64,000 nt of DNA from Xiphophorus maculatus (taxonomy: Eukaryota > Chordata > Actinopteri > Cyprinodontiformes > Poeciliidae): assembly GCF_002775205.1 (NCBI RefSeq), contig NC_036453.1, positions 11,240,594 through 11,304,593 on the forward strand. Reading direction: 5' to 3'. The notes beneath the pieces were generated by a model, which did no database searches, was not told the origin of the DNA, and saw only the letters and a list, made by a program, of their open reading frames with translations. A program made the position numbers and the translations under genes. Shown piece by piece: positions 24,203 through 34,150 of this stretch (its first letter is position 1; each line of letters begins with the position of its first letter).

Positions 24203-24446
24203 AAATGAATAACCCTGTGTATATTCTTTTATGGATGTTTCCTTGTGTGTCTATTTTTCTGTGCCAGACACTGAAACGGCCCAAAATGCCCTGCGGTTGG
24301 TCCATGGATACCGGTTGCTCGGGAAACCCTTGGTGGTTGAGTTTGGCCGCGAGCGGCAGGAAGAAGAGAAACAGATGGAGCAGGAAGGAGAGAAGGAGAT
24401 GAAAATAAAAGAGCAAAGAAACAACAGAAATCCATCAGACTTGTAA
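16666..24446 (+). CDS. rbm41: rbm41, RNA-binding motif protein 41 (complete, 7 coding exons)
   Basis: Joining 16666-16673, 18563-18679, 19578-19812, 19859-20063, 22458-22912, 23010-23157 and 24268-24446 gives one open frame of about 448 residues; human RBM41 is about 413. It starts MRRV, as vertebrate RBM41 starts MKRV. Conserved stretches are ETEGQRQLHSLL (about 20-31), CFAPASFYRPFGEQAAG, LSQFQAL, and LSRREMEIEQALFQGNDR. The C-terminal RRM (about 341-420) has RNP2 VLCVKNL and RNP1 MKGQAFITL. The extra length lies in the Ser-rich exon 5 linker. RBM41 is a relative of U11/U12-65K and has been reported to bind minor-spliceosome snRNAs. That function is known from the family, not seen here. All introns use GT-AG except the one after exon 5, which uses GC. 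Confidence 0.93.
17100..17460. other. rbm41 intron 1, unassigned repeat-like segment
   Basis: A stretch with a 63-codon minus-strand frame (17115-17306) containing KFRDKERPP and EKQRWKNLGR. It looks like transposon-derived sequence but I cannot name the family. The rest of intron 1 (16674-18562) is AT-rich without further features. Confidence 0.25.
18563..18679 (+). CDS. rbm41: rbm41 coding exon 2
   Basis: Acceptor GTGTCTCCTCAG at 18562, donor CG|GTCAGA at 18680. Encodes the Leu/Glu-rich N-terminal helix (LLEEQETEGQRQLHSLL). Confidence 0.88.
18813..18850. repeat. Perfect 17-bp hairpin, 4-nt loop
   Basis: GTTCTTAAATAAGGCAA (18813-18829), loop GCTT, then the exact reverse complement (18834-18850). 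It lies in rbm41 intron 2. Confidence 0.95.
19578..19812 (+). CDS. rbm41: rbm41 coding exon 3
   Basis: Acceptor TTCTTCCAG, donor CAG|GTAACT. Encodes the conserved FAP--YRPFGEQAAG, LSQFQAL and LQELGLTDAEIQLW blocks, residues about 42-120. It ends in phase 0. Confidence 0.92.
19859..20063 (+). CDS. rbm41: rbm41 coding exon 4
   Basis: Acceptor GTCTCACAG only 46 nt after the exon 3 donor, donor GAG|GTATTG. Residues about 121-188, rich in Arg/Glu, including PQRFSASRPLSRREMEIEQA. The intron before it is extremely short, below the usual vertebrate minimum, but both sites are canonical and the frame on both sides matches the family. Confidence 0.9.
20345..20891. mobile_element. Fold-back MITE, TA-flanked, in rbm41 intron 4
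   Basis: The ends are TAGGCCTGTCACAAT (20345-20359) and its exact complement ATTGTGACAGGCCTA (20877-20891), giving a 13-bp terminal repeat flanked by TA on both sides. The interior is AT-rich and non-coding, with a diverged inner copy near 20754-20793 (ATTTATTGTCCAAC ... CATGACAGATCTA). A TA duplication suggests Tc1/mariner-type mobilisation, though other families are possible. Confidence 0.8.
22201..22323 (+). mobile_element. LINE (L2-like) 3' tail with (TTCTA)n
   Basis: The sequence TTGTACTTGTGACAGTGCAA, then TGACAATAAAGTTGAATTC, ends in four TTCTA units. This matches the 3' end of L2-like elements of fish. It lies in rbm41 intron 4, about 135 bases before exon 5. No coding part is present. 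Confidence 0.7.
22458..22912 (+). CDS. rbm41: rbm41 coding exon 5, GC donor
   Basis: Acceptor TTCCAACCCAG. Encodes residues about 189-340, a hydrophilic Ser/Asp/Gln linker ending in IRNMARFQNYQPGKPSK, which matches the conserved segment before the RRM. The frame must leave at AAG 22910-22912, where the next bases are GCACTT instead of GT. Reading through gives Ala-Leu-stop. Confidence 0.88.
23010..23157 (+). CDS. rbm41: rbm41 coding exon 6, RRM first half
   Basis: Acceptor CTCGCTGTAG, donor CCAG|GTGAGA. Encodes VLCVKNLSAQASIAQLVALF (RNP2 and helix 1) and RMKGQAFITLP (RNP1). Confidence 0.93.
24165..24202 (+). repeat. (GTTA)n microsatellite
   Basis: Nine GTTA units near the 3' end of rbm41 intron 6. 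Confidence 0.9.
24268..24446 (+). CDS. rbm41: rbm41 terminal exon
   Basis: Acceptor TCTGTGCCAG. Encodes the end of the RRM (ETAQNALRLVHGYRLLGKPL, VVEFGRER) and a charged Glu/Lys/Gln tail, stop TAA at 24444-24446. Confidence 0.93.
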
Positions 24447-24518
24447 ATAAGCCTGTGAAACTGCACAACATGATATTTATGTCTCCCTGGAAAAAAACAG
24501 AGTGTTGTATGTTGTATT

Positions 24519-24524
24519 AATAAA
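24519..24524 (+). terminator. rbm41: rbm41 polyadenylation signal
   Basis: AATAAA 73 bases after the stop codon, followed by a T-rich stretch. This gives a very short 3' UTR. Confidence 0.75.
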
Positions 24525-26284
24525 TCTTTGTTTTTTTTAACCCATTGCCTCCTTTTATTCATGGAGCATTTTCTTGGCTATAATGTTTATAGAATTATTT
24601 TATTGTCTTATGTAAATGTGACTAATACAAATAAACTGAAATTATTAATTAGTGCAGAAAAGTTGATTTCTGATTCATTCCATATAAATTTTATTCAAAC
24701 AATTGTAGAAGATATTTTGCTTTGTTTCCTAGTGCCATTTTAGTTATTCCATTTATATATTTTCATTTCTATTTTTCAGTCTTTTTAGTAGCTTTGTTAT
24801 AAGACAAATAATATTTTTAAATCCAAGAGAGTTTTTAAGGCCTTCTTGACCTCTGGGTCTCATAAAAAGAAACTTTTTATGCAATTAGCTTAAAGAATAT
24901 TACAATTCAGCAGTTTATTGATGTTGATTCTCTTGCTATAAGTGGTGTAAAAATGCATCATTTCTCAGATTTATAATTCTCATTTGCAACTCTGCAGATA
25001 TGTGACCAATGTGTGCTCACAAGCCTCTGTGAAGAGTTTTCAGGTGGAGTTTATCTTTCCCACAGTTGCATATGAACATAGTCCACTGATGTTCTGTCTG
25101 TTAGTTTCTGCTGAATGGGAGGGGGGCCGGGGGGACTGGCTGCATTCAGGGCTCAGAATCAGGCTGGTTCATTCCTCCCATCGATCAAATTGTCCATTGA
25201 GAATAAACTGAATCCTTGTGTAATGGAAGATTTGCAGACTGGAGTTTCAGAAATGTCTTCACAAATGTTCCTTGTAGAGAAAAATGTAGCCAGTTTTCTC
25301 TAAATGAAGTAGAGTCTACACCACAAATGATCATCTAAAGTGCCAGAAAATAAACTGTATTTTTTAAGAACAGCCTTTAAAATTAAATTTTTGAAGTATT
25401 GTGGCTAAATTGAATTCATAACCTGTTTGGCGAACTGAAACTACTCATTGATTGGAGTGAAGCGCGTCCTTTGTTTGTTTAAGTCTGTTTGTGTCTGTGT
25501 GCCGTTTGCCTTCAGTTCAGGGTTGTGATCTTTTTCTCATTCCACTCAAAAGAAAACATCAGTCGAAACTCACCTGCAAACACAAAAACTCGATGTTCAA
25601 ACAAGATCGTCACACCAACCGCTCAAGAAACAATTTTCAGCTAAAACACGTCTTTTAAATTTCTTCTTTTTTTTCCAGTATGAAAAATAAAATATTTAAT
25701 TCAATTATGTGCCTTCTGAATGAACGAAAATCCCATTTTTGAGTTTGATGATTTGAAAATGAATCACTGAACTGAGATTTCTGTACGTCTCGTACAATTA
25801 AAACTTAATCGATTGCCATCTGGCCCAGTTTGGATTCTCTTAATATTTGCTTTTTCAGATTTTATTTAGGAATTGTATGTTTGAATCAAGTAATTTAATC
25901 TTGTTTTAATTGATTTCACTTTGGAAAACCGTTAAAACAGTTTTAATGGGTCTGTTTGCAATTACAAATAAGGTTGTAGGTGTTCTGTAGGGATTTTTTT
26001 GTTGTTTTGGAGATTTGAGTGTTTATTATGGTATACAACCGTTTCCACAAAACACCTAAAAATAAATACATTTTTCATTGCTGTAGCGTAATGTGACCCG
26101 CCCCAGAATTTTATACATTTTGGTTTTCGGTTCAGTTTCAAAACTTTCTCCAGCTGAACAGAAGAAGAAAAAACTGAAGTCGTTATTTTTGGACTTAAAG
26201 AGGAGCGATCAGGAGTCAGTTCAGTTATTACAGCTGGGAACTCAGACCTGCACCTTCAGAGACACGTAAAGATAATTACAAAGA

Positions 26285-26355
26285 TGGCCTTTTATTTTGT
26301 AAAGCACTTTGAACTGCCTTGTTGCTGAAATGTGATGTAGAAATAAACTTGACAT
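26285..26355 (+). repeat. Dispersed repeat 3' tail (plus copy)
   Basis: TTGTAAAGCACTTTGAACTG, then CCTTGTTGCTGAAATGTG and AAATAAACTTGA. The inverted counterpart starts at 29943 (CAAGTTTATTTGTATAGCAC, then TTTCAGCAACAAGGAATG). Confidence 0.65.
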
Positions 26356-27469
26356 AGTATTTTGTCTGGATATGAGCATGTTGGCAATTCCTCTAATTGG
26401 CTTCCACTTTTATGCTTTTATCTACAGGTAGGCTGCAAGAACCTTCCTTTTGAAGGCCTCAGCTCTGTGTTAGGTAAGTTGTAAGTTATAATAACTGCAG
26501 CTGTGGCTGTATGTGCAAATATGAGAGAAAAAGTAAAGCAAGAATGTAAGAAAGATGTTGAATGCAAGTTACCTTTATTTGCAAATAAAAAAGACATGAA
26601 TATATAATATATTTGTCACATGTGTAAATTTGGCAAAGTGAATATAGTGAAAAGAGGAAAATGTAATTTACAATGCACATATTCCCTAAAACGTTATACC
26701 GGTACTTAAAAAAACAAGCACTTTTACACATTTTCTTTTCCATTAAGGCCCACTAATATTTTGGCATTTTCCCTGATTTCATATCAAAATGACTCCTAAC
26801 TGTGACTGAGGACTAAAGGGAAAGATTTTAAGGAGTTGAGATTAGTCGAGGTTCTGAAAACCCATAAAAATCATAATTACAGCAAACATAAAATACTCAT
26901 CAGCACTCATTTGGTGGTTGTTTGGTATCAGCATCCGCAAACTGGACCCAGACTCTTCACTTATAACTTGTTCTTGTGAAGAATTTATATATAAATGTGA
27001 TATATTTTTATTTTGGCTTACTTTACTTCTTAAACTGCTCTAGCTAGCATTTTTTTTTTTTTGAAAAGCAAGGCAAGATAAGACTTTACTTTAATCTATT
27101 ACCAAGAAATGTACAGGAAAATATTCAAGCTTCGTGAGGGAGGAATCACTTGAGGGGCAGGTTCAATTGAACAGTATTACCAGCACATACAACAAGGTGC
27201 AGCTGAAGCAGTGTGATAGCTTAAAACTGTTCAAATTACACGTGGATGTTTTTTGTTTAGTATAGGAGTGAGGACAAGAATTGAATGTTAAATAGAATTA
27301 TTGTATTACAATTTTATTTGTAATGTAATTCATTAGTTGTTTATTGTTATTGTTTTCACTGATGTTAAGTAGAGGAAAGATATTTAAAGACAAAGTGGGT
27401 GGGATTATTTAAGTATTTACTTCTATCTACAATTTTTTCAACAAGAAACTGATGAATAAGGATAAACGA

Positions 27470-27865
27470 CTTATCATATCATTTATCATTTATTGTGAAT
27501 AGCTTCTTATAAGAATTTTTTTGATTTATCATTGTCTCAATAAATTTCAATTAACGAGAAATAAAAAACAACGCTAACAGTATTACTGGAAATTTTATTT
27601 TTACTGTTTTCTCTATAGTTTGTTCCACAAGGCCACTGATGTCAGTAAATTCTGCTGCTGTGTGCAGTTATGTGATATAAATCACAATTTCCATATTTCA
27701 AATGGGAATGTTTTTTTAAGATCAGTATTTGTGTTGAATTCTCAATGCAGTTACCTAAAAAATGTAGTTAGTGGAAATTTTATAGCATACATTTTAATGT
27801 TATCACAATAATACCACAAATTTCTGAGATAAAAATTCTAAGTCCACATCGCCCACCCCTACTGA
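27470..27865. repeat. AT-rich MITE-like repeat, right end
   Basis: Ends with ACCACAAATTTCTGAGAT, AAGTCCACATCGCCCACCCC. The left part repeats ATTTATCATTTATTGTGA motifs. This is a known style of teleost non-autonomous DNA element, but termini are not defined. Confidence 0.4.
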
Positions 27866-28086
27866 TGAATCACAGGCAGAGGGGAAGCCTGGAACATTTA
27901 TTAATCTGCTATTTATTTTTTGCTGACTCTGCTTCGTTGTCTTTCCATCTGATTGCTTTGTTCTTCTAGAAGGTCTGAAATAAACATTAAAAAAACACCT
28001 TGGAGGTTTTGACAATATGAAATATTCCCAATCATCCAGGAAGTCTGACTTAAATCCAACTGATTTGGAAACAGAAGTTTTGTTCT

Positions 28087-28297
28087 ACGGTGGCCCTGAA
28101 GTGCAAACCACTTCAGCAAATCTACAAATTTAAAAACACAACTTTAACTATATACAACAATAATATATATATATATATTTTAAAAACACAGCAATAACTC
28201 AGCACAATTACAAATTAGAAAACACAATGACTTTAACAAAACAGAAGCGGTAGGTCTGAGTGATTTGTCGATGAGGTTTGAACTTCAGGGCCACTGT
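28087..28297. mobile_element. Fold-back MITE in claudin 3' flank
   Basis: Left end ACGGTGGCCCTGAAGTGCAA and right end TGAACTTCAGGGCCACTGTG are near-perfect inverted copies (about 20 of 23 positions). The interior has short direct AAAACACA repeats. It sits about 165 bases beyond the claudin stop codon, so it may lie within that gene's 3' UTR. Confidence 0.75.
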
Positions 28298-28460
28298 GCT
28301 TCTCCTTTAAAGAAACCACTTTCATCACAATGAAAATAACTTCATGGATACAATGGAAATAGCTTCAAAAGTCCACTAAACTGCTCCCTCCATATTCAAT
28401 ATACCTTTACATAATCTGAAGTTGTGTTTGGCATTTAGTTCACGGAGTATTGGAACCGTA

Positions 28461-29279
28461 TCACACATATCCTGTGATGTCATATCCTGCTGCAGTGGGC
28501 TTCTTAGCTCCTGGGGCTCCCTGAGCGCTGGACTCTGAGGTACTAGTACTTCGGACCATTGTCTGCCCCCTGCTGGCTGTGTTGACGGCCCCCATTTGCA
28601 GGGTGGGGTGGCGGTAGGTCTGTGAAGTTGTCCGAGCGCCTGTGCCAGACATCCCAACTCCTACTGGGTACGGATATCCTAACCCATGCCGCCTCCCCCT
28701 GCCGCCCTCCTCCTCCACACAGCAGGAGACGCTCAGCAGTCCGCCACCCAGCATGGAGATGAGCGCGGAGGCCAGGCCGAGGTACAGGCACTCGCCGAGC
28801 TCGTACTTCATGCCGGCCGGTATGTTTGGGCTGTAGAAGCTCTGGACGACCTCATGTGTGGTCCATGACACAGGTACCAGAGACAGGAAACCTGCAGCGA
28901 GAAACAAAACCCCACCAGCTCCAGCCACACGACTCTTAACCGTCCCCGCATTCTCCAAGCAAAGAGTGCACTGCATCCCTAGAGACGCCATGCCAATCGC
29001 AAGGACGGACAACACGACAGAGATGACCATGAGGGCGCGGGAAGCCTGGAGGTCTGCCGGCAGAGCCAGCATGGAGTTGTAGGTCTCACACTGGAAGGCC
29101 CCTGTGCTCTGATAGACGCACTCCATCCACAGGCCCCTCATGTTTGCCACAACCGTGACGATGTTAGAGCCGATGTGAGCAGAAATTTGCCAGTAGGGCA
29201 GCACCGTGGCGACCAGGGTTCCCAGCATGCCCAGGAGGCCCAAGAAGAAGCCCATCAGCTCCAGAGCTAGTGATGCCAT
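28461..29279 (-). CDS. cldn2: Claudin, claudin-2/-14 group (complete single coding exon)
   Basis: 272-residue four-helix tight-junction protein. Start chosen at MASLALELMG (29279) because this matches claudin-2/-14; an in-frame ATG 28 codons upstream precedes a likely 5' UTR splice acceptor. The claudin signature is complete: Trp30, GLW 49-51, Cys54 and Cys64. Arg81 follows the first loop; helices lie at about 8-28, 82-102, 117-137 and 162-185. The tail ends DITGYV, a PDZ-binding motif that would bind ZO proteins and equals the claudin-2 end (LTGYV). Loop 2 (VSWTTHEVVQSFYSP) is closer to claudin-14. The tail is longer than in mammals (272 vs about 230). Neighbouring rbm41 favours the claudin-2 orthologue. 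Pore position 65 is Glu, followed by Tyr67. Confidence 0.88.
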   Translation of the reverse strand: MASLALELMGFFLGLLGMLGTLVATVLPYWQISAHIGSNIVTVVANMRGLWMECVYQSTGAFQCETYNSMLALPADLQASRALMVISVVLSVLAIGMASLGMQCTLCLENAGTVKSRVAGAGGVLFLAAGFLSLVPVSWTTHEVVQSFYSPNIPAGMKYELGECLYLGLASALISMLGGGLLSVSCCVEEEGGRGRRHGLGYPYPVGVGMSGTGARTTSQTYRHPTLQMGAVNTASRGQTMVRSTSTSESSAQGAPGAKKPTAAGYDITGYV

Positions 29280-29302
29280 GTCAACAGCAGCAAAGACGGA
29301 GA

Positions 29303-29320
29303 TCTGACAGGAAGCACATA
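29303..29320 (-). promoter_or_regulatory. Putative splice acceptor in claudin 5' UTR
   Basis: The minus strand reads GTGCTTCCTGTCAG then ATCTCCGTC, 24 bases before the start codon. A CAG acceptor with a pyrimidine-rich run suggests an upstream noncoding exon. Confidence 0.45.
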
Positions 29321-29942
29321 GAAGAAGTTCAAGTAGATTAAACCAAAACAAAATATGTCTCAATAGTACAAGTTCTTTACTAGAACAAGTTGTAAGTTAC
29401 AAGTTTGTGGATGCTGACACCCAAAAACCACCAAATGAATATTGATGAGTTCTTTATGTTTGCTGTCATTAGGATTTTTCATGGTAGCTTTGGTAGCATT
29501 GAGTTCTGTAAACTGATTTGCCAAACTCTGTTTTGTGAAAACAGAGAAGTTGACAAAATATCCTTATTGCAGACATTGTGCAACAGTCCTTAATTTTTGA
29601 GTATCTGTGCCTTTGGGAATATGTGCATTGCAAATGACTTCTTTCCACTTTTCATGAATTTCACTTTGCCAAATATACACGTACGACAAAAATATTTATG
29701 TCTTTTTTATTTAAAAATAAAGGTGACGTACATCCAACATCCTTCTTATGTTCTTGCTTTACTTTTCCTCTGATATTTTGTTTTGTACATTCAGTTACAG
29801 GAAAAACTTACTGATGCAGCTATAAAATAAGTAATTCCTTCTTTTAGAAAGCAATGCCTAACAGAGCTGTCTGAGGCTTTCAAAAAAAGATTGTTGTGAC
29901 CTTTGTTCAGATAAAAGTCTAAAAGTGGCTTAGCAAACCCTT

Positions 29943-30245
29943 AAGTCAAGTTTATTTGTATAGCACATTTCAGCAACAAGGAATGTCAAAGTGCATTACA
30001 TCATAAAAACATCATAAAGTCACCGATTAAGAAACCCAGCAATAAACATTATGTTTTATCAAATGCCACCATCAACATCATTGATACTCATCAAATATAA
30101 TGATCAATATTCCAGTTAGTAATCAAAAGCAACTGTAAACAGGTGGGGTTTTAGCCTTGATTTAAAGGAACTCAGTGTTTCGACTGTCTTGCAGTTTTCT
30201 GGAAGTTTGTCCAGATTTGTGCACTGCGCAGAAACTATTTTAGGA
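29943..30245 (-). repeat. Dispersed teleost repeat (minus copy)
   Basis: Starts CAAGTTTATTTGTATAGCAC, continues with TTTAGCCTTGATTTAAAGGA and ACTCAGTGTTTCGACTGTC, and ends near TTGTCCAGATTTGTGCACTG. Its tail is the inverse of the one at 26285-26355, so both belong to one family. Confidence 0.65.
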
Positions 30246-31138
30246 AAAACATAAACATGTTTTCTTTATTTCAGGATACAACTAATCAGGTCCTAAGCAC
30301 ATTCATGACTTTGTTTTTGTTTTTATTTCATTGCATTATTGTCTTATTGTGCACGGCTTTGTGATAAATAAATGCAAACAGCTTGTGAAGTACAGCTTCA
30401 GATGGCAAGAAAGTCGATATGCTGTTTAGGTTATGTATACAGTTAAGCTGAAAAGCATTTAAACCTCTGCCACGTTTGGATTTAAAATTGTTTTCATTCA
30501 CTGGAGAAGTTTGTCAAATAAAATATTCCAGTTTTATTTACATTTTAATAAAAAAAGATAGACATGTCAGAAATTATCTATTACCTTCATAAAATAATCT
30601 TTATTGCCATAAGGTAATTAATTATGTAATAATTATAGATAAATATTCATGACTAACATCAGAATGGAAACAAATACATTTTATAAAGAAGGATTTGTAT
30701 GTGTCAAGAATTACTTCCATCCCTCCATGTTTTGTCCCACCCACTAACTTAAATGCTTGAGGCAAATGTAAAAGGAAATGAATTAATGATATCTTGCAGC
30801 ACACCATTTTTAAATAAAGTATATTCTCTTAGAAATTAATACATCTTTTTTTAAAGTAATAACATACAGTAGTTAATTCTATTTTTATTGATATTTGTTT
30901 CAATCATGGATAATTTATGACACATTACATTTGTATTAAATGATTGAAGTATTCTAATACTGTGGCACTGTTAGACCTCCGTATACTTAAATCTGTGACC
31001 GTTACTTTTTTATGGCAGACTATGTTTGTAGACGTCTAAACTTTTTGCCAAATCATCTTTTTGTTCCTTCTGAGCAGCATGCAGCTCATGAATGCCGATA
31101 TGCTGACGTCCAAATCTTATTTCAAAGTTCAAAGTCCT

Positions 31139-31285
<147 letters not shown>

Positions 31286-31362
31286 TCATTCAGGAGTTAA
31301 AACACTGTTTCGCCTGAAAATAGACCAATATGTTCCACAATCATCCATTTTTCATGCATTAC

Positions 31363-31560
31363 CTGAGATTTCTGCAGGTTAGGGGAGAGCCGGACTCTGA
31401 ATTTGTTGAAGATTTAATAGTGCTCCTTTGCTGCAGGTGGTGAAGTTGCAGCTGCAGACGATGAGGAGGCAGAAGGAAACGATGTAGCCTGCAGCCAGTG
31501 CAGATTGTGTCCACCACTGGTATTTCTGTGTAACCTGCTGCTACTGCTACTCCAGTTGTG
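31363..31560 (-). ncRNA. Candidate noncoding first exon of the claudin
   Basis: On the minus strand, sequence up to 31363 ends AATCTCAG followed by donor GTAATG, 2.06 kb upstream of the acceptor at 29303. The block is less AT-rich than its surroundings and contains an open stretch reading YQWWTQSALAAGY. I class it as an untranslated exon candidate (feature type chosen for lack of a UTR type); transcript data would decide. Confidence 0.25.
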
Positions 31561-33489
31561 AAATATATTTTCTGCTTGCTGGATCAGACTCTGACTGCTT
31601 CCTCAGTCCTTAACATAGTGGCAGCTGTCGTGTTGCAGATGAATGGCACAGCCTGGATCAGACTAACGGAGTCAGAAAAAACGCTTTTAGGACTAACTCT
31701 GTTGAAGAATGTATCCAAAGCTCTGCATTTTACAAATGGTCCTCTTAAGAAAACAAGAAAGTGGGACAAGAAATCTTCCACATTGTTCTGTTGCTGTCTC
31801 TCATCTCTGTGTTGGTCAGATGCTCTGGTGTCTTTATTTAAAATTTGGGTCAGTGTCCCTCATTTAGACCTTCACCTAATGTCATGTACACACACACACT
31901 GAAACTGTTGGATCTGATAGCGACTTGCATTCCTGCTGGCAGTCGGTTTAATCATTTTCTCATTTGTCATCTCTCCAAAACAAACCTTTGTTACAACATC
32001 AGCAGTAATTTTGAACGAAAGCAAAAGCCTCAGCAACTTCCTGGGGGGGGGGGGATGACAATTATAGTTCATTAGTGATATTGCTAATAACTCGTCATAT
32101 TTTAACTTTACCAGAAAAATATATACATATATATGTGCATTATGTAAAAACATTTGGGTAAATTTGAAATATGCTAACAGTATTAGCTAAATATTACAAG
32201 AAATGTGTTTTTGCTAGATTATCCTCACTTGCAGCATGGCCAAACCTAAACAGGATATAGTTAGTTTGCCAGTTATATGCTTGAGTAACTTATTGAAACA
32301 GGTGCTGTGATAAAAACACCTACGCTAGCAATAACTGAATACACCTTACAATAAAAACAAATAAACTTTATTTTTACTTCCTAGCTCAAATTTTATTTTA
32401 ATGGTAATTTATTGTTTTCCCAAGTATAGCTTTATGTCTAGCAATACCCCTGATGTTTTGTTAGTTTTAAAGGTGATAACTAAAATTCTTTGACTTTATT
32501 GGAGGCTAAAAAGAGCATAATAACCAATAATGCCCTTATTAAAGGGTTTATAATAAATTAAACAGGAATGTTTTAAATAGTCATATCCTAAATTTGACTG
32601 TTTTAGTTAAATTTAGGAAAATTAATTAAGTTACTGTACAACTGGCATCATTTATTTTTAACAGAATATTGAAGAGTTAACAAATATTAAATATTAATAA
32701 ATCATTTTATCTCCTTCTCTTACTTATTTCTTTCACTTATTAGTTTTTTATGAAGATATATGTATACATAAAACTACCAGAGTTATGTCAAAATTATTTA
32801 TTGTAATGATGCACATTGACCATAAATATGTATAGTATTGTAAACATACTAAAGCAATTTAGTCTCTTTCATTGTTTTTTTGTTTATTTAGTAATTAAAC
32901 TGTTAATAAGAGAAATAAATTAAATCTGAAGTAAAAATTCTACAGGTCAGTATCATCTACTAAAAATTCAAAAACAAACTTGAAAAACACAAAAGTAAGT
33001 CAAATTAAACATTACATTTCTCCAGAAACACTGAGGATAATTAAGATCTCATGAATGTAAAATAGTTCTTCTTTTGTATATTTTGTAAACGTTTCATTTT
33101 TCAGCTGAAATGTAACTGCTGATTTCTCTTTTTTGGCACATTCAACATTCCATACCCAAACTGCTCGCAGGCTGCAATAATAAGATGTGAATTTACAGCT
33201 CAGGCTGACGACAAGCTTGGCAGCCGCCTGTACCTAATCAATTAAAATATGTTTGTTGGCTTGTCGGTTTCTAGAGGATAATAAAGTTGGAGAGAAATTC
33301 CATAAATAAACATTACATACCATGCTGGTGTATCCCAAGATGAGAGCAAGTGAAACTTCTCAGTTTTTTTTTTGTTTGTTTTTTTTATTTAAGCTTTTTC
33401 TATTCACAAATTCATTATTGGTCACTGGGTTTGCTTCTGATTAAGTTCCCAAACTTGAGTCTTCAGTTTCTGATCCTTCCATCCAGGCC

Positions 33490-33720
33490 TCACATGGCCA
33501 CATCATCATAATGGGATTAGGTTGTAATCCAGCCACTTCCCGTACAAAGCAGACTGAGAGGCCAACGTCCACACTCTCTGAAACACTAAGCCATTATTAT
33601 GAACCACAGAGAGGCATTATATAGACACACTGCATATCAATGAGCCTGCTCAGGTCAGCTTGTGACCCTTTGTTATTATGTTGAAGCTGGCTGCTGGTCA
33701 GTTGCTGTAAATCAGAGAAA
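33490..33720. promoter_or_regulatory. Candidate regulatory element with paired homeodomain sites
   Basis: Within a balanced-composition stretch the inverted pair GGATTA-GGTTG-TAATCC sits at 33514-33530. GGATTA is the core bound by Otx/Pitx-type homeodomains. Upstream at about 33195-33245 another non-repetitive block occurs. This is a guess from composition and motifs only. Confidence 0.2.
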
Positions 33721-34150
33721 CAAACATACATTTTTAATTTGTTTGGTCTTGCACAAATAGTCTACAACATCATTGGCAAGAAGCTTGATGACATGAAGCT
33801 TGGTCCAGTTGTAATGTAAATATACTGTTTATGTGTAGTTTAATTGAGTGAGGTCACTAATCAATTTTTATTCTTTTAGCGACTAGATCTAATAGTCATT
33901 TGATTTTCTGCTAACTTCCGATATAAATGTTGTGATTCTAACGTGAAAGATATTTTATAATCCATTCTTTCCTTTCTTTCTGTGATGTTTGCAATTATTG
34001 TTCCCTGACAAGTAGAAATAATTTTCAGAACTGATTTGAGACTGGTCAGAAGATGGCATATTTTATTTAATACGAGTTACAAGATTTTTCATACATAAAC
34101 TTTAGCAGCTTATGAACTGCTATAGTAAACACCTGATGGACACTGCCTTA

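Larger units (their letters stand above)
24540..28080. other. Intergenic rbm41 to claudin, mostly repeats
   Basis: No coding exon recognised. The two genes are convergent here. It contains a LINE/SINE-type 3' tail at 26285-26355 and a repeat end at about 27470-27860. The remainder is AT-rich and anonymous. Confidence 0.5.

Noticed and set aside
28642..29082. Plus-strand open frames opposite the claudin
   Set aside because: Antisense shadows of the claudin coding sequence.
29280..29363. Upstream in-frame Met extending the claudin N-terminus by 28 residues
   Set aside because: All related claudins start at MAS-L; a splice acceptor lies between the two Met codons.
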